Positions 50,397 to 59,760 are shown, counted from the stretch's first letter. The stretch: 64,000 bases of DNA from CBDBUR01 sp965212075 (GCA_965212075.1 OZ243043.1:682001-746000); one strand, 5' to 3'. Numbers and translations are program-made. Notes: generated by a model from the letters alone, not told the origin.

Positions 50397-52311
50397 CTTG
50401 CGATTCTTTGACGAGATTTTGAACGGCGTCTTCGAGCGGCAGGGTTTCAAGCTGTCCCTGTTTGAGCCCCTGTTTAAGCCATCGCAGCGCGACGGTGCGC
50501 GCTTTAAGATCGCGCTCACCGACCGCGCAGAGCAAAGGCACCCGCGCCATGCCATGAACGCGCACTTTATAATTGACTTTCTCGCTGCGCAGATCGGTTT
50601 GGACGCGCAAGCCCGCCTCCGTGAAAATCTCTTTGACTTCACGCGCATAATCATCAAATGCATTGGTGATCGGCGTGATGATCGCTTGAACCGGCGCCAT
50701 CCAGAAAGGCAGCCAGCCTTCATGGTGCTCAATGAGAATCCCGGCAAAGCGCTCCATCGAGCCGAACAAAGCGCGGTGGATCATCACCGGCACCTGCTTG
50801 CTGCCGTCGGGCGCGATATAGGTCGCACCCAGCCTGCCCGGCAGATTGAAATCAAGCTGTATCGTGCCGCATTGCCATTCGCGGCCAATCGCATCGCGCA
50901 ATGTGAAATCAAGCTTCGGGCCGTAGAAAGCGCCCTCGCCCGGATTGAACTCAAACGCAACGCCGACAGCCGCCGCGATGCGCGCCAGCGCAGCTTCGGC
51001 CTTCTGCCAGATTTCCTCGCCGCCGACGCTCTTTGCGGGGCGGCCCGCTAATTGAATCCGAATGTCGGTAAAGCCGAGGTCCTCATAAATATCAAGAATC
51101 ATTTTTGTCACATTGGCGCATTCTTGTTCAATCTGGTCGGGTGTGCAGAAAATATGTGCGTCATCCTGCGTGAAATGCCGGACGCGCAATATGCCGTGCA
51201 AAGCGCCAGACGGCTCATAGCGATGAACCTTGCCAAACTCCGAAAAGCGCAGCGGCAAATCGCGATAGCTGCGCTGGCCATATTTGAACACTTCCACATG
51301 GCCCGGGCAGCTCATCGGCTTGAGCGCGTGGATGCGGTCATCTTCGGTCTTTGAAGTGAACATGTTCGCGCCGAACTTATCCCAATGGCCGGAGCGCTCC
51401 CAGAGCGAGCGCTGCATCATATCGGGTGTGTTGATTTCCTGAAAACCGGCCTGATTTTGCCGCGCGCGCAGATAATCTGACAGCAGGGAAAAAAACCGCC
51501 AGCCGCGCGGATGCCAGAACACAGCGCCGGGCGCCTCTTCGGAAAGATGAAACAATTCCATGCGCGGCCCGAGCAGGCGATGGTCGCGCTTGGCCGCCTC
51601 TTCCAGCATTTTGAGATAATCGTCAAGCTGCGCCTTTGTTGCCCATGCGGTGCCGTAAATGCGCTGCAGCATTTCATTATTGGAATCACCGCGCCAATAA
51701 GCGCCGGCGATTCGCGTCAATTTGAACGCATGGCCGAGCCTGCCGGTTGAAGGCAGATGCGGCCCGCGGCATAAGTCCTTCCATTCGCCCTGCCGATAAA
51801 TTGTGATCTCCTCGTCTGCGGGAAGCGCCTCAATGATCTGCGCTTTATATTCCTCGCCGATGGCACGGAAATGTTTGGTCGCCTCGTCGCGCGGCCAGAC
51901 TTCGCGGGCGATCTTCTCATCGCGGTCAACGATCTCATGCATGCGCTGCTCAATCTGCTCAAGGTCGTCAGGCGTGAACGGCGTGTCTTTGGCGAAGTCA
52001 TAAAAAAAGCCATTGTCAATCACCGGTCCGATCGTCACTTGTGTGCCGGGGAAAAGCTCTTGGACGGCCTCAGCCATCACGTGAGCCGCGTCATGGCGCA
52101 ACAATTCAAGGCCATCTTGGCTTTCGGGCGTGATGATCTCCACCGCAGCGTCGGCGGCGATCACCGTCGCGAGGTCTTTGAGCGCGCCGTCAATTTTGAG
52201 CGCAATCGCCTTTTTGCCCAAAGACTGCGCCAAACGCTGGGCAAGCTTCTGGCCGTCAATTTTTTGCTCAAGCTCAAGCTGGCCGCCATCGGGGAGAGTC
52301 AATGTGAACAT
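50374..52311 (-). CDS. thrS: Threonyl-tRNA synthetase
   Basis: 645 residues. N-terminal TGS domain (LTLPDGGQLELEQK), the editing domain with HDAAHVMAEAVQELFP, and class II catalytic motifs: MSCPGHVEVFKYGQRSYRDLPLRF (zinc Cys; motif 2 next), HRALFGSMERFAGILIEHHEGWLPFW (motif 3 area; partial quotations). It charges tRNA-Thr; one tRNA-Thr is at 37137-37212. It closes the minus-strand unit cysS, NifU-like, yidD, thrS. Confidence 0.97.
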   Translation of the reverse strand: MFTLTLPDGGQLELEQKIDGQKLAQRLAQSLGKKAIALKIDGALKDLATVIAADAAVEIITPESQDGLELLRHDAAHVMAEAVQELFPGTQVTIGPVIDNGFFYDFAKDTPFTPDDLEQIEQRMHEIVDRDEKIAREVWPRDEATKHFRAIGEEYKAQIIEALPADEEITIYRQGEWKDLCRGPHLPSTGRLGHAFKLTRIAGAYWRGDSNNEMLQRIYGTAWATKAQLDDYLKMLEEAAKRDHRLLGPRMELFHLSEEAPGAVFWHPRGWRFFSLLSDYLRARQNQAGFQEINTPDMMQRSLWERSGHWDKFGANMFTSKTEDDRIHALKPMSCPGHVEVFKYGQRSYRDLPLRFSEFGKVHRYEPSGALHGILRVRHFTQDDAHIFCTPDQIEQECANVTKMILDIYEDLGFTDIRIQLAGRPAKSVGGEEIWQKAEAALARIAAAVGVAFEFNPGEGAFYGPKLDFTLRDAIGREWQCGTIQLDFNLPGRLGATYIAPDGSKQVPVMIHRALFGSMERFAGILIEHHEGWLPFWMAPVQAIITPITNAFDDYAREVKEIFTEAGLRVQTDLRSEKVNYKVRVHGMARVPLLCAVGERDLKARTVALRWLKQGLKQGQLETLPLEDAVQNLVKESQVKNLAKL

Positions 52312-52339
52312 GAACTTTGCTATTCCTTTATGTTCTTTA

Positions 52340-52570
52340 TTATTTTAAAGGCGGAACGGGGTCAAATCCGTGTCCGCCCCAAGGATGGCAGCGCGCAAGC
52401 CGCCGCAGAGCGAGCCAAATGCCGCGCCCGACTCCGTGTGTGATGATCGCTTCACGCGCATAGGCCGAGCAGGTCGGCTGGAACCGGCAGGTCGGCGGCA
52501 GCAGCGGCGAGATGGTTTTCTGATAGAGCCAGATCAAACCTAGCGCCATTTTTTTTATCGCTTTCGTCAT
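52340..52570 (-). CDS. yidD: Membrane-protein insertion efficiency factor YidD
   Basis: 76 residues from the ATG at 52570 (MTKAIKKMALG). YQKTISPLLPPTCRFQPTCSAYAREAI (in part) with the three conserved Cys and a HPWGGHGFDPVP end define the DUF37/YidD family. It helps YidC-mediated insertion at the inner membrane. It starts one base before the stop of the NifU-like gene. In many bacteria it sits between rnpA and yidC; next to a NifU-like gene is a common alphaproteobacterial position. Confidence 0.93.
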   Translation of the reverse strand: MTKAIKKMALGLIWLYQKTISPLLPPTCRFQPTCSAYAREAIITHGVGRGIWLALRRLARCHPWGGHGFDPVPPLK

Positions 52571-52571
52571 T

Positions 52572-53030
52572 TTAATCTGCTTCTGCAATTTGTTTTAGGC
52601 AATTTTCAACCGCGTCAAAGGCGAGCAAGGTAGACGCATGACGCGCTTTATAATCGCGCACCGGCAGCAGGATTTCAAGGTCGCGCCATTTGCCTTGAGG
52701 CGGCGGACCGTCTTGGCGCAGCATCGCGCGCATGATCTGGGTGACGTCATGCAATTCTTCGGCGGTCGCGCCGATGACGTTGCGCGCCATAATTGATGCC
52801 GCCGCCTGCCCGAGAACGCAGGCGCGCACTTGATGGGCAAAATCGCTGATATGCCCGTCTTTCATGCACAGATCAACCTCAACCGTGCTGCCGCAGAGCC
52901 GACTCACCGCTTTGGCATGCGCGTCGGGATGATCAAGCGCGCCGATGCGCGGAATGTCAGCAGCCAGACGCATGATTTTTTGATTATAAATTTCTTCTTC
53001 AATAATTTGCGCACTCATTTTGACCGCCAT
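52572..53030 (-). CDS. NifU/IscU-like iron-sulfur scaffold homologue
   Basis: 152 residues from the ATG at 53030 (AGGAA eight bases upstream); an ATG at 53018 overlapping the cysS TGA is also possible. Two of the three cluster-binding Cys sites can be aligned (SRLCGSTVEVDL and RACVLGQAAAS); the third, normally in RIKCATL, reads RHASTL, so a Cys is replaced by Ala. The family fold is otherwise kept (PVRDYKAR). This degenerate class is typical of alphaproteobacterial genes beside yidD. It may have a scaffold-like or non-cluster role; that is inference. Confidence 0.85.
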   Translation of the reverse strand: MAVKMSAQIIEEEIYNQKIMRLAADIPRIGALDHPDAHAKAVSRLCGSTVEVDLCMKDGHISDFAHQVRACVLGQAAASIMARNVIGATAEELHDVTQIMRAMLRQDGPPPQGKWRDLEILLPVRDYKARHASTLLAFDAVENCLKQIAEAD

Positions 53031-54406
53031 AATGTTCCTGATTGTGAATCTTCCACTATAACGCCCATTGCCGCTAATTGGTCGCGAATTTGGTCGGCGC
53101 GCGCGAAGTCTTTTTGCGCGCGCGCGGCCTCGCGCGCGGTGATGAGGCTTTCTATTTGCGCCGCCGACATTTCTTGATCGCGCTTGAACCAAGCTTCAGG
53201 ATCGCTCTGCAATAGACCCAAAAAATTCGCTGATTGCAACATCTCGCCTTTAATTGCGGCCCATGCTTTCACATCCCGCGTCTGGTGAGCGCGGTGAGCA
53301 AGCGCCGACAAAATCGTCAGCGCTTTGGGCGTATTGAGATCATCAGCGAGCGCGGATTCTATTTCTGTGATGTCCGCTTCTTTGTCTGCCTCTACATCGC
53401 TCATCAGGCGCAGCGCGCCGTAAAATTTATCAAGCAGCTTTTGTGCGCGCGGCGCAGTCTCTGGCGTCCAGACGAGCGGCTGCCGGTAATGGGTCATCAA
53501 TAAAGCCAGCCGCAGCACTTCGCCCGACCATAGAGCGCATAAATCATTGATGCGCAAAATCGCGCCCGCAGATTTTGACATTTTCTGATCACCCATAATC
53601 ACAAGTCCATTATGCAGCCAAAACCGCGCGAGCTGTCCGCCATGCACACAGACAGATTGCGCGCGCTCATTTTCATGATGCGGAAAAATTAAATCCTGTC
53701 CGGCGGCATGAATGTCAATTTCTGTGCCGAGATGTGCGTGGATCATCGCTGAACATTCAATGTGCCAGCCCGGACGGCCTAGTGAATCTTGAGACCCCAG
53801 TAACCAGGGCGAAGGCCAGCCTGGCTGCGTCTCATCAGAAGGCTTCCATAAAACAAAATCCCTAGGGTCTTTTTTATAAGGCGCTACTTCAACGCGCGCG
53901 CCAGCGATCATATCGTCCAAAGAGCGGCCTGATAATTTTCCGTAGCCGTCAAAAGAAGGCACATGAAACAAAATATGTCCCTGCGCCGCATAAGCATGCT
54001 GGCGATCAATCAATGTCTGAATCATCTCAATGATGTGGTCAATATGTTCTGTGGCGCGCGGCTGGATGTCGGGCGGGATCACACCCAGCCGGTGAAGATC
54101 ACGCAGATAGCTCGCTTCATATTTTTGCGCAATCTCTGCGGTGCTGCAATTCGCGCTTTGCGCCGCTTGCATGATTTTGTCATCAATATCGGTGATGTTG
54201 CTCGCATAAAGCACCTTCCACCGCGTCCGCAGCAGGCGGATCAGCACATCAAAAACGACAGCCGGACGCGCATTGCCGATATGGGCAGCACCATAAACGG
54301 TCGGGCCGCACAGATAGGCGGTTGCGCCCGCTTCTGGTGCGGCGGGAACAAAATTTTCCTTGCGGCCTGTTTGCGTGTTATAAAAAAATAAACTTGTTTG
54401 GGGCAT
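53015..54406 (-). CDS. cysS: Cysteinyl-tRNA synthetase
   Basis: 463 residues from the ATG at 54406 (MPQTSLFFYN). Zinc and catalytic elements are CGPTVYGAAHIGNARP (HIGN), WHIECSAMI, HHENERAQS and MSKSAG (KMSKS loop). It charges tRNA-Cys. The longer frame to a TTG at 54436 is unlikely. It is divergent from folE with a 62-base gap and heads the cysS-NifU-like-yidD-thrS unit. Confidence 0.97.
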   Translation of the reverse strand: MPQTSLFFYNTQTGRKENFVPAAPEAGATAYLCGPTVYGAAHIGNARPAVVFDVLIRLLRTRWKVLYASNITDIDDKIMQAAQSANCSTAEIAQKYEASYLRDLHRLGVIPPDIQPRATEHIDHIIEMIQTLIDRQHAYAAQGHILFHVPSFDGYGKLSGRSLDDMIAGARVEVAPYKKDPRDFVLWKPSDETQPGWPSPWLLGSQDSLGRPGWHIECSAMIHAHLGTEIDIHAAGQDLIFPHHENERAQSVCVHGGQLARFWLHNGLVIMGDQKMSKSAGAILRINDLCALWSGEVLRLALLMTHYRQPLVWTPETAPRAQKLLDKFYGALRLMSDVEADKEADITEIESALADDLNTPKALTILSALAHRAHQTRDVKAWAAIKGEMLQSANFLGLLQSDPEAWFKRDQEMSAAQIESLITAREAARAQKDFARADQIRDQLAAMGVIVEDSQSGTLWRSK

Positions 54407-54468
54407 TTTGATTTTGTTAAGCTGTTTCAAACTCAATGATGAAATACCATAAGAGAGGTAATGCTAGC

Positions 54469-55083
54469 ATGACAAGCCAGCCAATACATACAAAAGGCCT
54501 GCACGCGCTTCAGCCGCGTCCGACGCGGGAGCAGGCGGAAGATGCAGTCAGGACTTTGCTTGCATGGATCGGCGAGGACCCCGACCGCGAAGGCTTGCAG
54601 CGCACGCCCGCGCGCGTCATTGAAGCCTATGAGGAATTTTTTGTCGGCTACCAGCAAGACCCAAAGGAGCTTCTTTCCCGCACGTTTGACGAGGCCGGCG
54701 GCTATGATGACATCGTTCTGCTGCGCGATATTTTGCTGCATTCACATTGTGAACACCACATGGTGCCGTTTCATGGCTGCGCGCATGTGGCTTATTTTCC
54801 GAACAATCGTGTGGTGGGCATTTCCAAAATCGCGCGCGTTGTGGATATTTATGCGCGCCGCCTGCAAACTCAGGAAACGATGACTGAGCAAATTAAAAAT
54901 GCGCTTGATGAATATCTGCAGCCCAAAGGGGTCGCGGTGATGATTGAGGCGCAGCATCAATGTATGACGACTCGCGGCGTCTATAAGCCGAATGTCGCGA
55001 CGATCACCTGTTCTTTATCCGGCGTCTTCCGCGAGGATAAAAAACTGGAGGAGCGCTTTCTCAATATGGTGCAGGCAAGATGA
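54469..55083 (+). CDS. folE: GTP cyclohydrolase I
   Basis: 204 residues from the ATG at 54469, with GAGAGG ten bases before; two earlier ATGs (54436, 54439) lack spacing. Zinc site HSHCEHHMVPF and QHQCMTTRGV, with the catalytic His within, and GLQRTPARV near 40-48. It makes 7,8-dihydroneopterin triphosphate for folate and, in bacteria with preQ1 (tgt at 492-1589), the queuosine precursor. Its stop overlaps hisI by four bases (ATGA). Confidence 0.97.
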   Translation: MTSQPIHTKGLHALQPRPTREQAEDAVRTLLAWIGEDPDREGLQRTPARVIEAYEEFFVGYQQDPKELLSRTFDEAGGYDDIVLLRDILLHSHCEHHMVPFHGCAHVAYFPNNRVVGISKIARVVDIYARRLQTQETMTEQIKNALDEYLQPKGVAVMIEAQHQCMTTRGVYKPNVATITCSLSGVFREDKKLEERFLNMVQAR

Positions 55084-55565
55084 CAAACGCTCCGACATTT
55101 CACGCGCGCCGCTCGGTGGAGCAGGTGGAGGAAGGCACCCAGCTTGCGCCAAAATTTGATCAAGGCGGCTTAATTCCGGCGATCGTCACCGACTTTGCGT
55201 CCGGTGAAGTGTTGATGCTCGGCTATATGAACGAAGAGGCGCTGCGCCGCACATTAGAAACCGGCCTCGCTCATTATTGGAGCCGGTCGCGGCAAAAACT
55301 CTGGCGCAAAGGCGAACAAAGCGGCCTCGTGCAAAAAATTGCCGATATGCGCATTGATGACGATCAAGACGCGCTCTGGCTGCGTGTGCATTTAGGCGCA
55401 ACACAAGATGGCGCGCAGGCAAGCTGCCATGTCGGCTACCGCTCATGCTTTTACCGCTCAATCAAAACACAAGATGGACAAACACAGCTCATCTTTGAAG
55501 AAGACGCCAAAACGTTTGATCCCGAAAAAATTTATGGTCATATTCCCTCTCCGACCAAAATTTAG
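55080..55565 (+). CDS. hisI: Phosphoribosyl-AMP cyclohydrolase with one altered zinc ligand
   Basis: 161 residues, without the HisE half. The region GLIPAIVTDFASGEVLMLGYMNEEAL and the SRSRQKLWRKGE core are present. The zinc Cys pair is in SCHVGYRSCFYR (near 120-131), but the first Cys, usually in DCDxD, is Asp (DDDQDA near 98). It opens the AMP-ring in histidine biosynthesis. It is coupled to folE and abuts the patatin gene. Confidence 0.92.
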   Translation: MTNAPTFHARRSVEQVEEGTQLAPKFDQGGLIPAIVTDFASGEVLMLGYMNEEALRRTLETGLAHYWSRSRQKLWRKGEQSGLVQKIADMRIDDDQDALWLRVHLGATQDGAQASCHVGYRSCFYRSIKTQDGQTQLIFEEDAKTFDPEKIYGHIPSPTKI

Positions 55566-56516
55566 ATGAGCGTCAAAAGACCCCAATATCCTCAAATCGG
55601 TCTGGCACTTGGCAGCGGCGTCGCGCGCGGCTGGGCGCATATTGGCGTGTTGAAGGTGCTCACGCGCGCGGGCTTTGTCCCCGACATCATTGCCGGCACG
55701 TCAATCGGCGCTGTGGTGGGCGGCTTTTATGCTGCCGAGATGCTCTCGGACGTTGAAAATTTTGCCCGCCGCACAACGAGAAGCAGCATTTTCGGGCTAA
55801 CCGATCTCAGCCTGAGCGGCGGCGGGCTTTTTTCCGGACGGCGTCTGGGCACCCTGCTTTATGAACAATTAGGCGGCATGAAAATTGAAGAGCTCAAAAA
55901 GCTCTTTATCCCCGTAGCCACCGAGCTTTCCACCGGCCATGAGATCTGGCTGCGCCATGGCTCTCTGGTGGACGGGCTGCGCGCGTCTTATGCGATGCCG
56001 GGTGTTTTTGCGCCCGTGCATTCCGATGGACGCTGGCTCATTGACGGCGCTTTGGTCAATCCGGTGCCGGCATCTGTGTGCCGCGCATTTGGCGCGCGGC
56101 TGGTCATTGCGGTCAATTTGAACCGCGACGCTTTCGGCAAAGCGAGCACGACCAAGCCCTTATTGATGAGTGCACAGGAGACCTCTTTATCTGATGACGT
56201 GCAAGATAATCAAGATGATGCGGATAATAAGCGCATAACATTCAGCAATTATCGGACGCTGATACGCCAGATGTTCGGCAGTTCAGAAAAAATTCCCGGC
56301 ATAACCACGGTTCTGCTCGCGGCGCTCAACATTGTGCAGGATCGCCTTGCGCGCTCGCGGCTTGCGGGCGACCCGCCGGATGTCACGATCACGCCGCGAG
56401 TCGGCCATATCAGCCTGCTTGAATTTGAAAGCGCCGCAGAGGCAATTGAACAAGGCGAACGCGCCGCGGAGGCCAGCCTCGTCCATATTGAAGAAGCCGC
56501 CAAATTACTGATTTAA
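55566..56516 (+). CDS. Patatin-like phospholipase (RssA-type)
   Basis: 316 residues. Oxyanion GSGVARGWAHIGVL near 16-29, nucleophile GTSIGA near 45, and catalytic Asp in DGALVNPVP near 161. Patatin enzymes are Ser-Asp dyad lipid acyl hydrolases of the cytosol or inner membrane. It begins immediately after the hisI stop, forming folE-hisI-patatin, an arrangement conserved in alphaproteobacteria. The C-terminal acidic patch (DDVQDNQDDADN) is unusual. Confidence 0.92.
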   Translation: MSVKRPQYPQIGLALGSGVARGWAHIGVLKVLTRAGFVPDIIAGTSIGAVVGGFYAAEMLSDVENFARRTTRSSIFGLTDLSLSGGGLFSGRRLGTLLYEQLGGMKIEELKKLFIPVATELSTGHEIWLRHGSLVDGLRASYAMPGVFAPVHSDGRWLIDGALVNPVPASVCRAFGARLVIAVNLNRDAFGKASTTKPLLMSAQETSLSDDVQDNQDDADNKRITFSNYRTLIRQMFGSSEKIPGITTVLLAALNIVQDRLARSRLAGDPPDVTITPRVGHISLLEFESAAEAIEQGERAAEASLVHIEEAAKLLI

Positions 56517-56518
56517 AT

Positions 56519-57301
56519 TTATTTGCCCTTCCAGTTGGGCTTGCGCTTTTGTGCAAAGGCGAGCGGGCCTTCCACGAAGTCTTCGCTTTGGAACAGAGTC
56601 GCGATCTCATCATAGCGCGCATCGGCGGCTTTTTGCAGATCGGCCTCGCGCAGACTTTGCTCAATGACAGCCTTTGATGTCCGCACCGATACCGGCGAGC
56701 AAGCGAGAATCATTGCGGCCCATTTTTTAGCCTCGTCCATCAATTCTGCTTGCGGCACGACCTTGCTGACGAAGCCGAGTTCATAGCCTTCCTGCGCGCT
56801 GACATGGCGGCCTGTCAAGATCATCCCCATCGCCTGTTTGAGCGGAATCTGGCGCGGCAGCCGGTGCAGTCCTCCAGCGAGCGCGGCCAGACCGACTCTG
56901 GGCTCGGGCAGCGCAAAGACCGCATTGTCTGACGCCAAGATGATGTCGCAGGCCAGCGCAATCTCAAAACCGCCGCCCATCGCGACGCCGTTAACCGCGG
57001 CGATCACCGGCTTTTTCATATCATAGCGCGCGGTCAATCCGGCAAAGCCGCTCGCGGGCTGTGCCGACATGTCGCCGCCTTCCGCCTGATATTTCAAATC
57101 ATTGCCGGCGCTAAAAGCGCGGTCGCCGCTGCCAGTGATGATCGCGACCCAAAGATCGTCATCGCTGACAAAACCGTCAAACGCTTCGGCGAGCTCGCCA
57201 TTGGCCGGAGGATGAAGCGCATTCATCCGCTCAGGCCGATTGAGATGGATCGTCAACAGATGACCATCTTTCTCTACGCGGCAGAATTCATAATTGGACA
57301 T
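56519..57301 (-). CDS. Enoyl-CoA hydratase/isomerase (crotonase family)
   Basis: 260 residues. Crotonase landmarks are LNRPERMNAL, oxyanion SAGNDLKYQAEGG and GVAMGGGFEIALACD. The acid/base Glu position (EPRVGL) suggests a carnitinyl-CoA dehydratase-like subtype. It acts on CoA thioesters in the cytosol. It converges with the patatin gene (stops two bases apart). Confidence 0.92.
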   Translation of the reverse strand: MSNYEFCRVEKDGHLLTIHLNRPERMNALHPPANGELAEAFDGFVSDDDLWVAIITGSGDRAFSAGNDLKYQAEGGDMSAQPASGFAGLTARYDMKKPVIAAVNGVAMGGGFEIALACDIILASDNAVFALPEPRVGLAALAGGLHRLPRQIPLKQAMGMILTGRHVSAQEGYELGFVSKVVPQAELMDEAKKWAAMILACSPVSVRTSKAVIEQSLREADLQKAADARYDEIATLFQSEDFVEGPLAFAQKRKPNWKGK

Positions 57302-57370
57302 ATCCCCCCCTTAACACTTTATTAACCTTAATTGTTTAATTTTATAGACCAAAAATCAAGGATTGCCTAT

Positions 57371-58099
57371 ATGAAACTTTCACGCGATTCAGAATGGTTC
57401 GCGCCGCTGGTTTTAGGGCTAGGCGCGGCTTTTATCGTCGGTTTTATCTTGCTGCTGGTTTTCATCGTGAACCCGCCTTTGCGTGAATTGCCCAAGAGCG
57501 AGCAGCCCTTATTTGATCTTTCGCCCGAGCCTGTTGAGCTCACATTTGGCAGCCTTCATTTGCGCATTCCAAAAAATTATCTTCGCCGCCATGAGAACAA
57601 TGAAATTTTGCTTCACGCGCTTTTGCCCGATATGGCGCCCTACCAGCAAAATAATTGGTGGCTGTTTGAAGATAAAAGTCCGGCGGCGCGGCTGGTGCAG
57701 ATACGCTTTCTGCAGGAAAAAGGCCGCCATAGCGAGGAGCAGCGCTTCACGCATTTTTATCTCAAAAAACTGCGTCCGGGCGATCAAGCGCAGGTGCCCA
57801 GCGGGCTGACCCATTATCTGTTCAAGCCGAGCGCCAAGCGCGACAATGAAGACCTGTTCACCGGCAAAGATCGCCAGAATCGCCATCTGCTTTATCTATG
57901 TTTTCGCCCCAGCGCACTTTCTATCGCGCCGAATTGCAGCCGGACATTCCCTTTCGCTGCGAATATATCTTTGACGTATCGCTTCAAGCGCGCGCATCTC
58001 AAAAATTGGCGCGAAATTGATGATCGCGTGCAAGATTTAATTAAAAAATTTGATCATCTATCGCGGCGCATTTCGCGCAGAGCGCCTACTTCCGGATGA
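57371..58099 (+). CDS. Membrane-anchored protein, unknown
   Basis: 242 residues from the ATG at 57371 (MKLSRDSEWF) with AAGGA upstream. One N-terminal helix (VLGLGAAFIVGFILLLVFIV, about 13-33) is followed by a periplasmic-looking domain of alternating strands (LHLRIPKNYL, VQIRFLQEKG, HLLYLCFRP), with two Cys in the last third. No family is recognised. The gene converges with cysE, overlapping by 14 bases. Confidence 0.7.
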   Translation: MKLSRDSEWFAPLVLGLGAAFIVGFILLLVFIVNPPLRELPKSEQPLFDLSPEPVELTFGSLHLRIPKNYLRRHENNEILLHALLPDMAPYQQNNWWLFEDKSPAARLVQIRFLQEKGRHSEEQRFTHFYLKKLRPGDQAQVPSGLTHYLFKPSAKRDNEDLFTGKDRQNRHLLYLCFRPSALSIAPNCSRTFPFAANISLTYRFKRAHLKNWREIDDRVQDLIKKFDHLSRRISRRAPTSG

Positions 58100-58865
58100 T
58101 GCGCGCCGGCATGCCAGCCGCGGTGCTGTGCGCGGGAATGTCCTTCAACACGACGCTGCCCGCAGCGATGATCGCGCCTTCGCCGATTTCTATATTGCCG
58201 AGCACCGAGGCGCCCGCGCCGATGAACGCGCCGCGCCGCACTTTGGGATGACGATCGCCGGGCTCCATGCCGCGTCCGCCCAGCGTCACGCCGTGCAGCA
58301 AAGAAACATCATCTTCCACGATCGCGGTCTCGCCAATGACCACCCCGCTCGCATGATCAATCATCACGCAGCAGCCAATTTCAGCCGCCGGATGAATATC
58401 AACCGCCCACAGATCACAGACCCGCCCCTGCACAAACAAAGCCATCATGCGCTGCCCCTGCTGCCAGAAGCGATGCGCAAAGCGATAGGCCGACACCGCC
58501 TTAAACCCCTTAAAGTTCAAAAAGGCCTGCAGAACATGGGTGCAAGCGGGATCGCGCTGGTGGATCGCGGTGAGGTCGCAGGCGGCCTCATGTTCCATCT
58601 CTGGCGTCAAAGCTTCGGCCAACAGCGCGTCTAGAGCCGCGCTGCTCATATGCTCATTGCTCAAAGCCTCTGCGAGCTGGGCGGCCAAGCTCGCGCCTAG
58701 CGCGGGATGATCCAATATCTTCGTCTGAAGAAAATGTTCAAGCGGCGGCTCACTTTTGGCAAAATCGCGCGCCTGCTGGCATAGCTCATCCCAGATGGCG
58801 TCAGACCCCGGACAGCGCCGCTCATCAGGTTTTTTGCCCGGATATGTTAAAATGCGCTCAGCCAT
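58086..58865 (-). CDS. cysE: Serine O-acetyltransferase
   Basis: 259 residues. N-terminal helical domain, then left-handed beta-helix hexapeptide repeats with IGCCVMIDHASGVVIGETA, HGVTLGGRG (catalytic His in HGVTLGG) and GAFIGAGASVLGNIEIGEGAIIAAGSVVL (partial). It makes O-acetylserine, the acceptor for sulfide in Cys synthesis; with cysD at the left edge it belongs to sulfur assimilation. The SDR gene is divergent. Confidence 0.95.
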   Translation of the reverse strand: MAERILTYPGKKPDERRCPGSDAIWDELCQQARDFAKSEPPLEHFLQTKILDHPALGASLAAQLAEALSNEHMSSAALDALLAEALTPEMEHEAACDLTAIHQRDPACTHVLQAFLNFKGFKAVSAYRFAHRFWQQGQRMMALFVQGRVCDLWAVDIHPAAEIGCCVMIDHASGVVIGETAIVEDDVSLLHGVTLGGRGMEPGDRHPKVRRGAFIGAGASVLGNIEIGEGAIIAAGSVVLKDIPAHSTAAGMPARIIRK

Positions 58866-58936
58866 ATTTTTCCTTATTTTTTGCTGTCCGTTTTGCTCTA
58901 TATTAAAGGAGCTAATTTCAAAAAAGGAAATTGTTT

Positions 58937-59731
58937 ATGAATAAATTACCCGACCATCCGGTGGCAATCGTTACGGGCTCGGCGACCGGTCTGGGTGCGG
59001 CGGTGGCTCTGCGGCTGGCGCGGTCGGGGGCGCATATTGCCATCAACTACACCAAAAGCGAAACAGAAGCCAAAGAGACCGCCGCTTTATGCGAAAAAGA
59101 AGGCGCTAAGGTGATCTTGGCGCGCGGCGATGTCGCCTCAGATGAAGACTGCCAAAACATCGCCAAAGCGGTTATAGAAAAATGGGGGCGGATTGATATT
59201 CTCGTCAATAATGCCGGAACGACAAAATTTGCGTCCCACGCCAACCTTGATGCGCTGAGCAGCGAGGATTTTGTCCATCTCTATCAGGTCAATGTGATCG
59301 GCGCGTTCCAGATGACCCGCGCGGTCGCACCGGCGATGAAACAGCAGGGCTATGGCGCGATCGTCAATGTTTCGTCCATTGCAGGCGTGACCGGCATCGG
59401 CTCGTCTGTGGCTTATTGCGCATCCAAAGGCGCGCTGAACACGATGACCCTGTCGCTGGCGCGCGCGCTCGCACCAGAGATCAGAGTCAATGCAGTCTGT
59501 CCGGGCTTTATCGGCACGCGCTGGTTCAAGGATCGCTTCGGCGATGATATGTTCGCGGGCATGGTTGAGCAGCAGAAAAAAGATATGCCGTTGGAACAAG
59601 CGGGCACGCCCGATCTCGTCGCCGATGCGGTGGTGTTTTTCTGCGGCGAGGGCGCGCGCCATATTACCGGTGAGACTTTATTGTCGGATGCCGGTATGCA
59701 TTTGGGCGGCGCATCCTTCGCGATGAGATAA
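58937..59731 (+). CDS. Short-chain dehydrogenase/reductase
   Basis: 264 residues from the ATG at 58937, AAAGGAAA upstream; a TTG at 58931 is less likely. Classical SDR features are TGSATGLGAAVA (TGxxxGxG), NNAG near 88, the Ser of VSSIAG and AYCASKGAL (YxxxK). NAD(P)H-dependent oxidoreductase or 3-oxoacyl-reductase-like activity; the substrate is unknown. An 11-bp tandem duplication straddles its stop. Confidence 0.93.
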   Translation: MNKLPDHPVAIVTGSATGLGAAVALRLARSGAHIAINYTKSETEAKETAALCEKEGAKVILARGDVASDEDCQNIAKAVIEKWGRIDILVNNAGTTKFASHANLDALSSEDFVHLYQVNVIGAFQMTRAVAPAMKQQGYGAIVNVSSIAGVTGIGSSVAYCASKGALNTMTLSLARALAPEIRVNAVCPGFIGTRWFKDRFGDDMFAGMVEQQKKDMPLEQAGTPDLVADAVVFFCGEGARHITGETLLSDAGMHLGGASFAMR

Positions 59732-59746
59732 TATTGAGATAATATT
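59725..59746 (+). repeat. 11-bp tandem duplication over the SDR stop codon
   Basis: GAGATAATATT occurs twice without a gap (59725-59735, 59736-59746). The first copy contains the TAA stop (59729-59731) of the SDR gene, and the second copy lies wholly in the spacer before the next gene. Confidence 0.9.
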
Positions 59747-59760
59747 TTGATGAGGTGATG

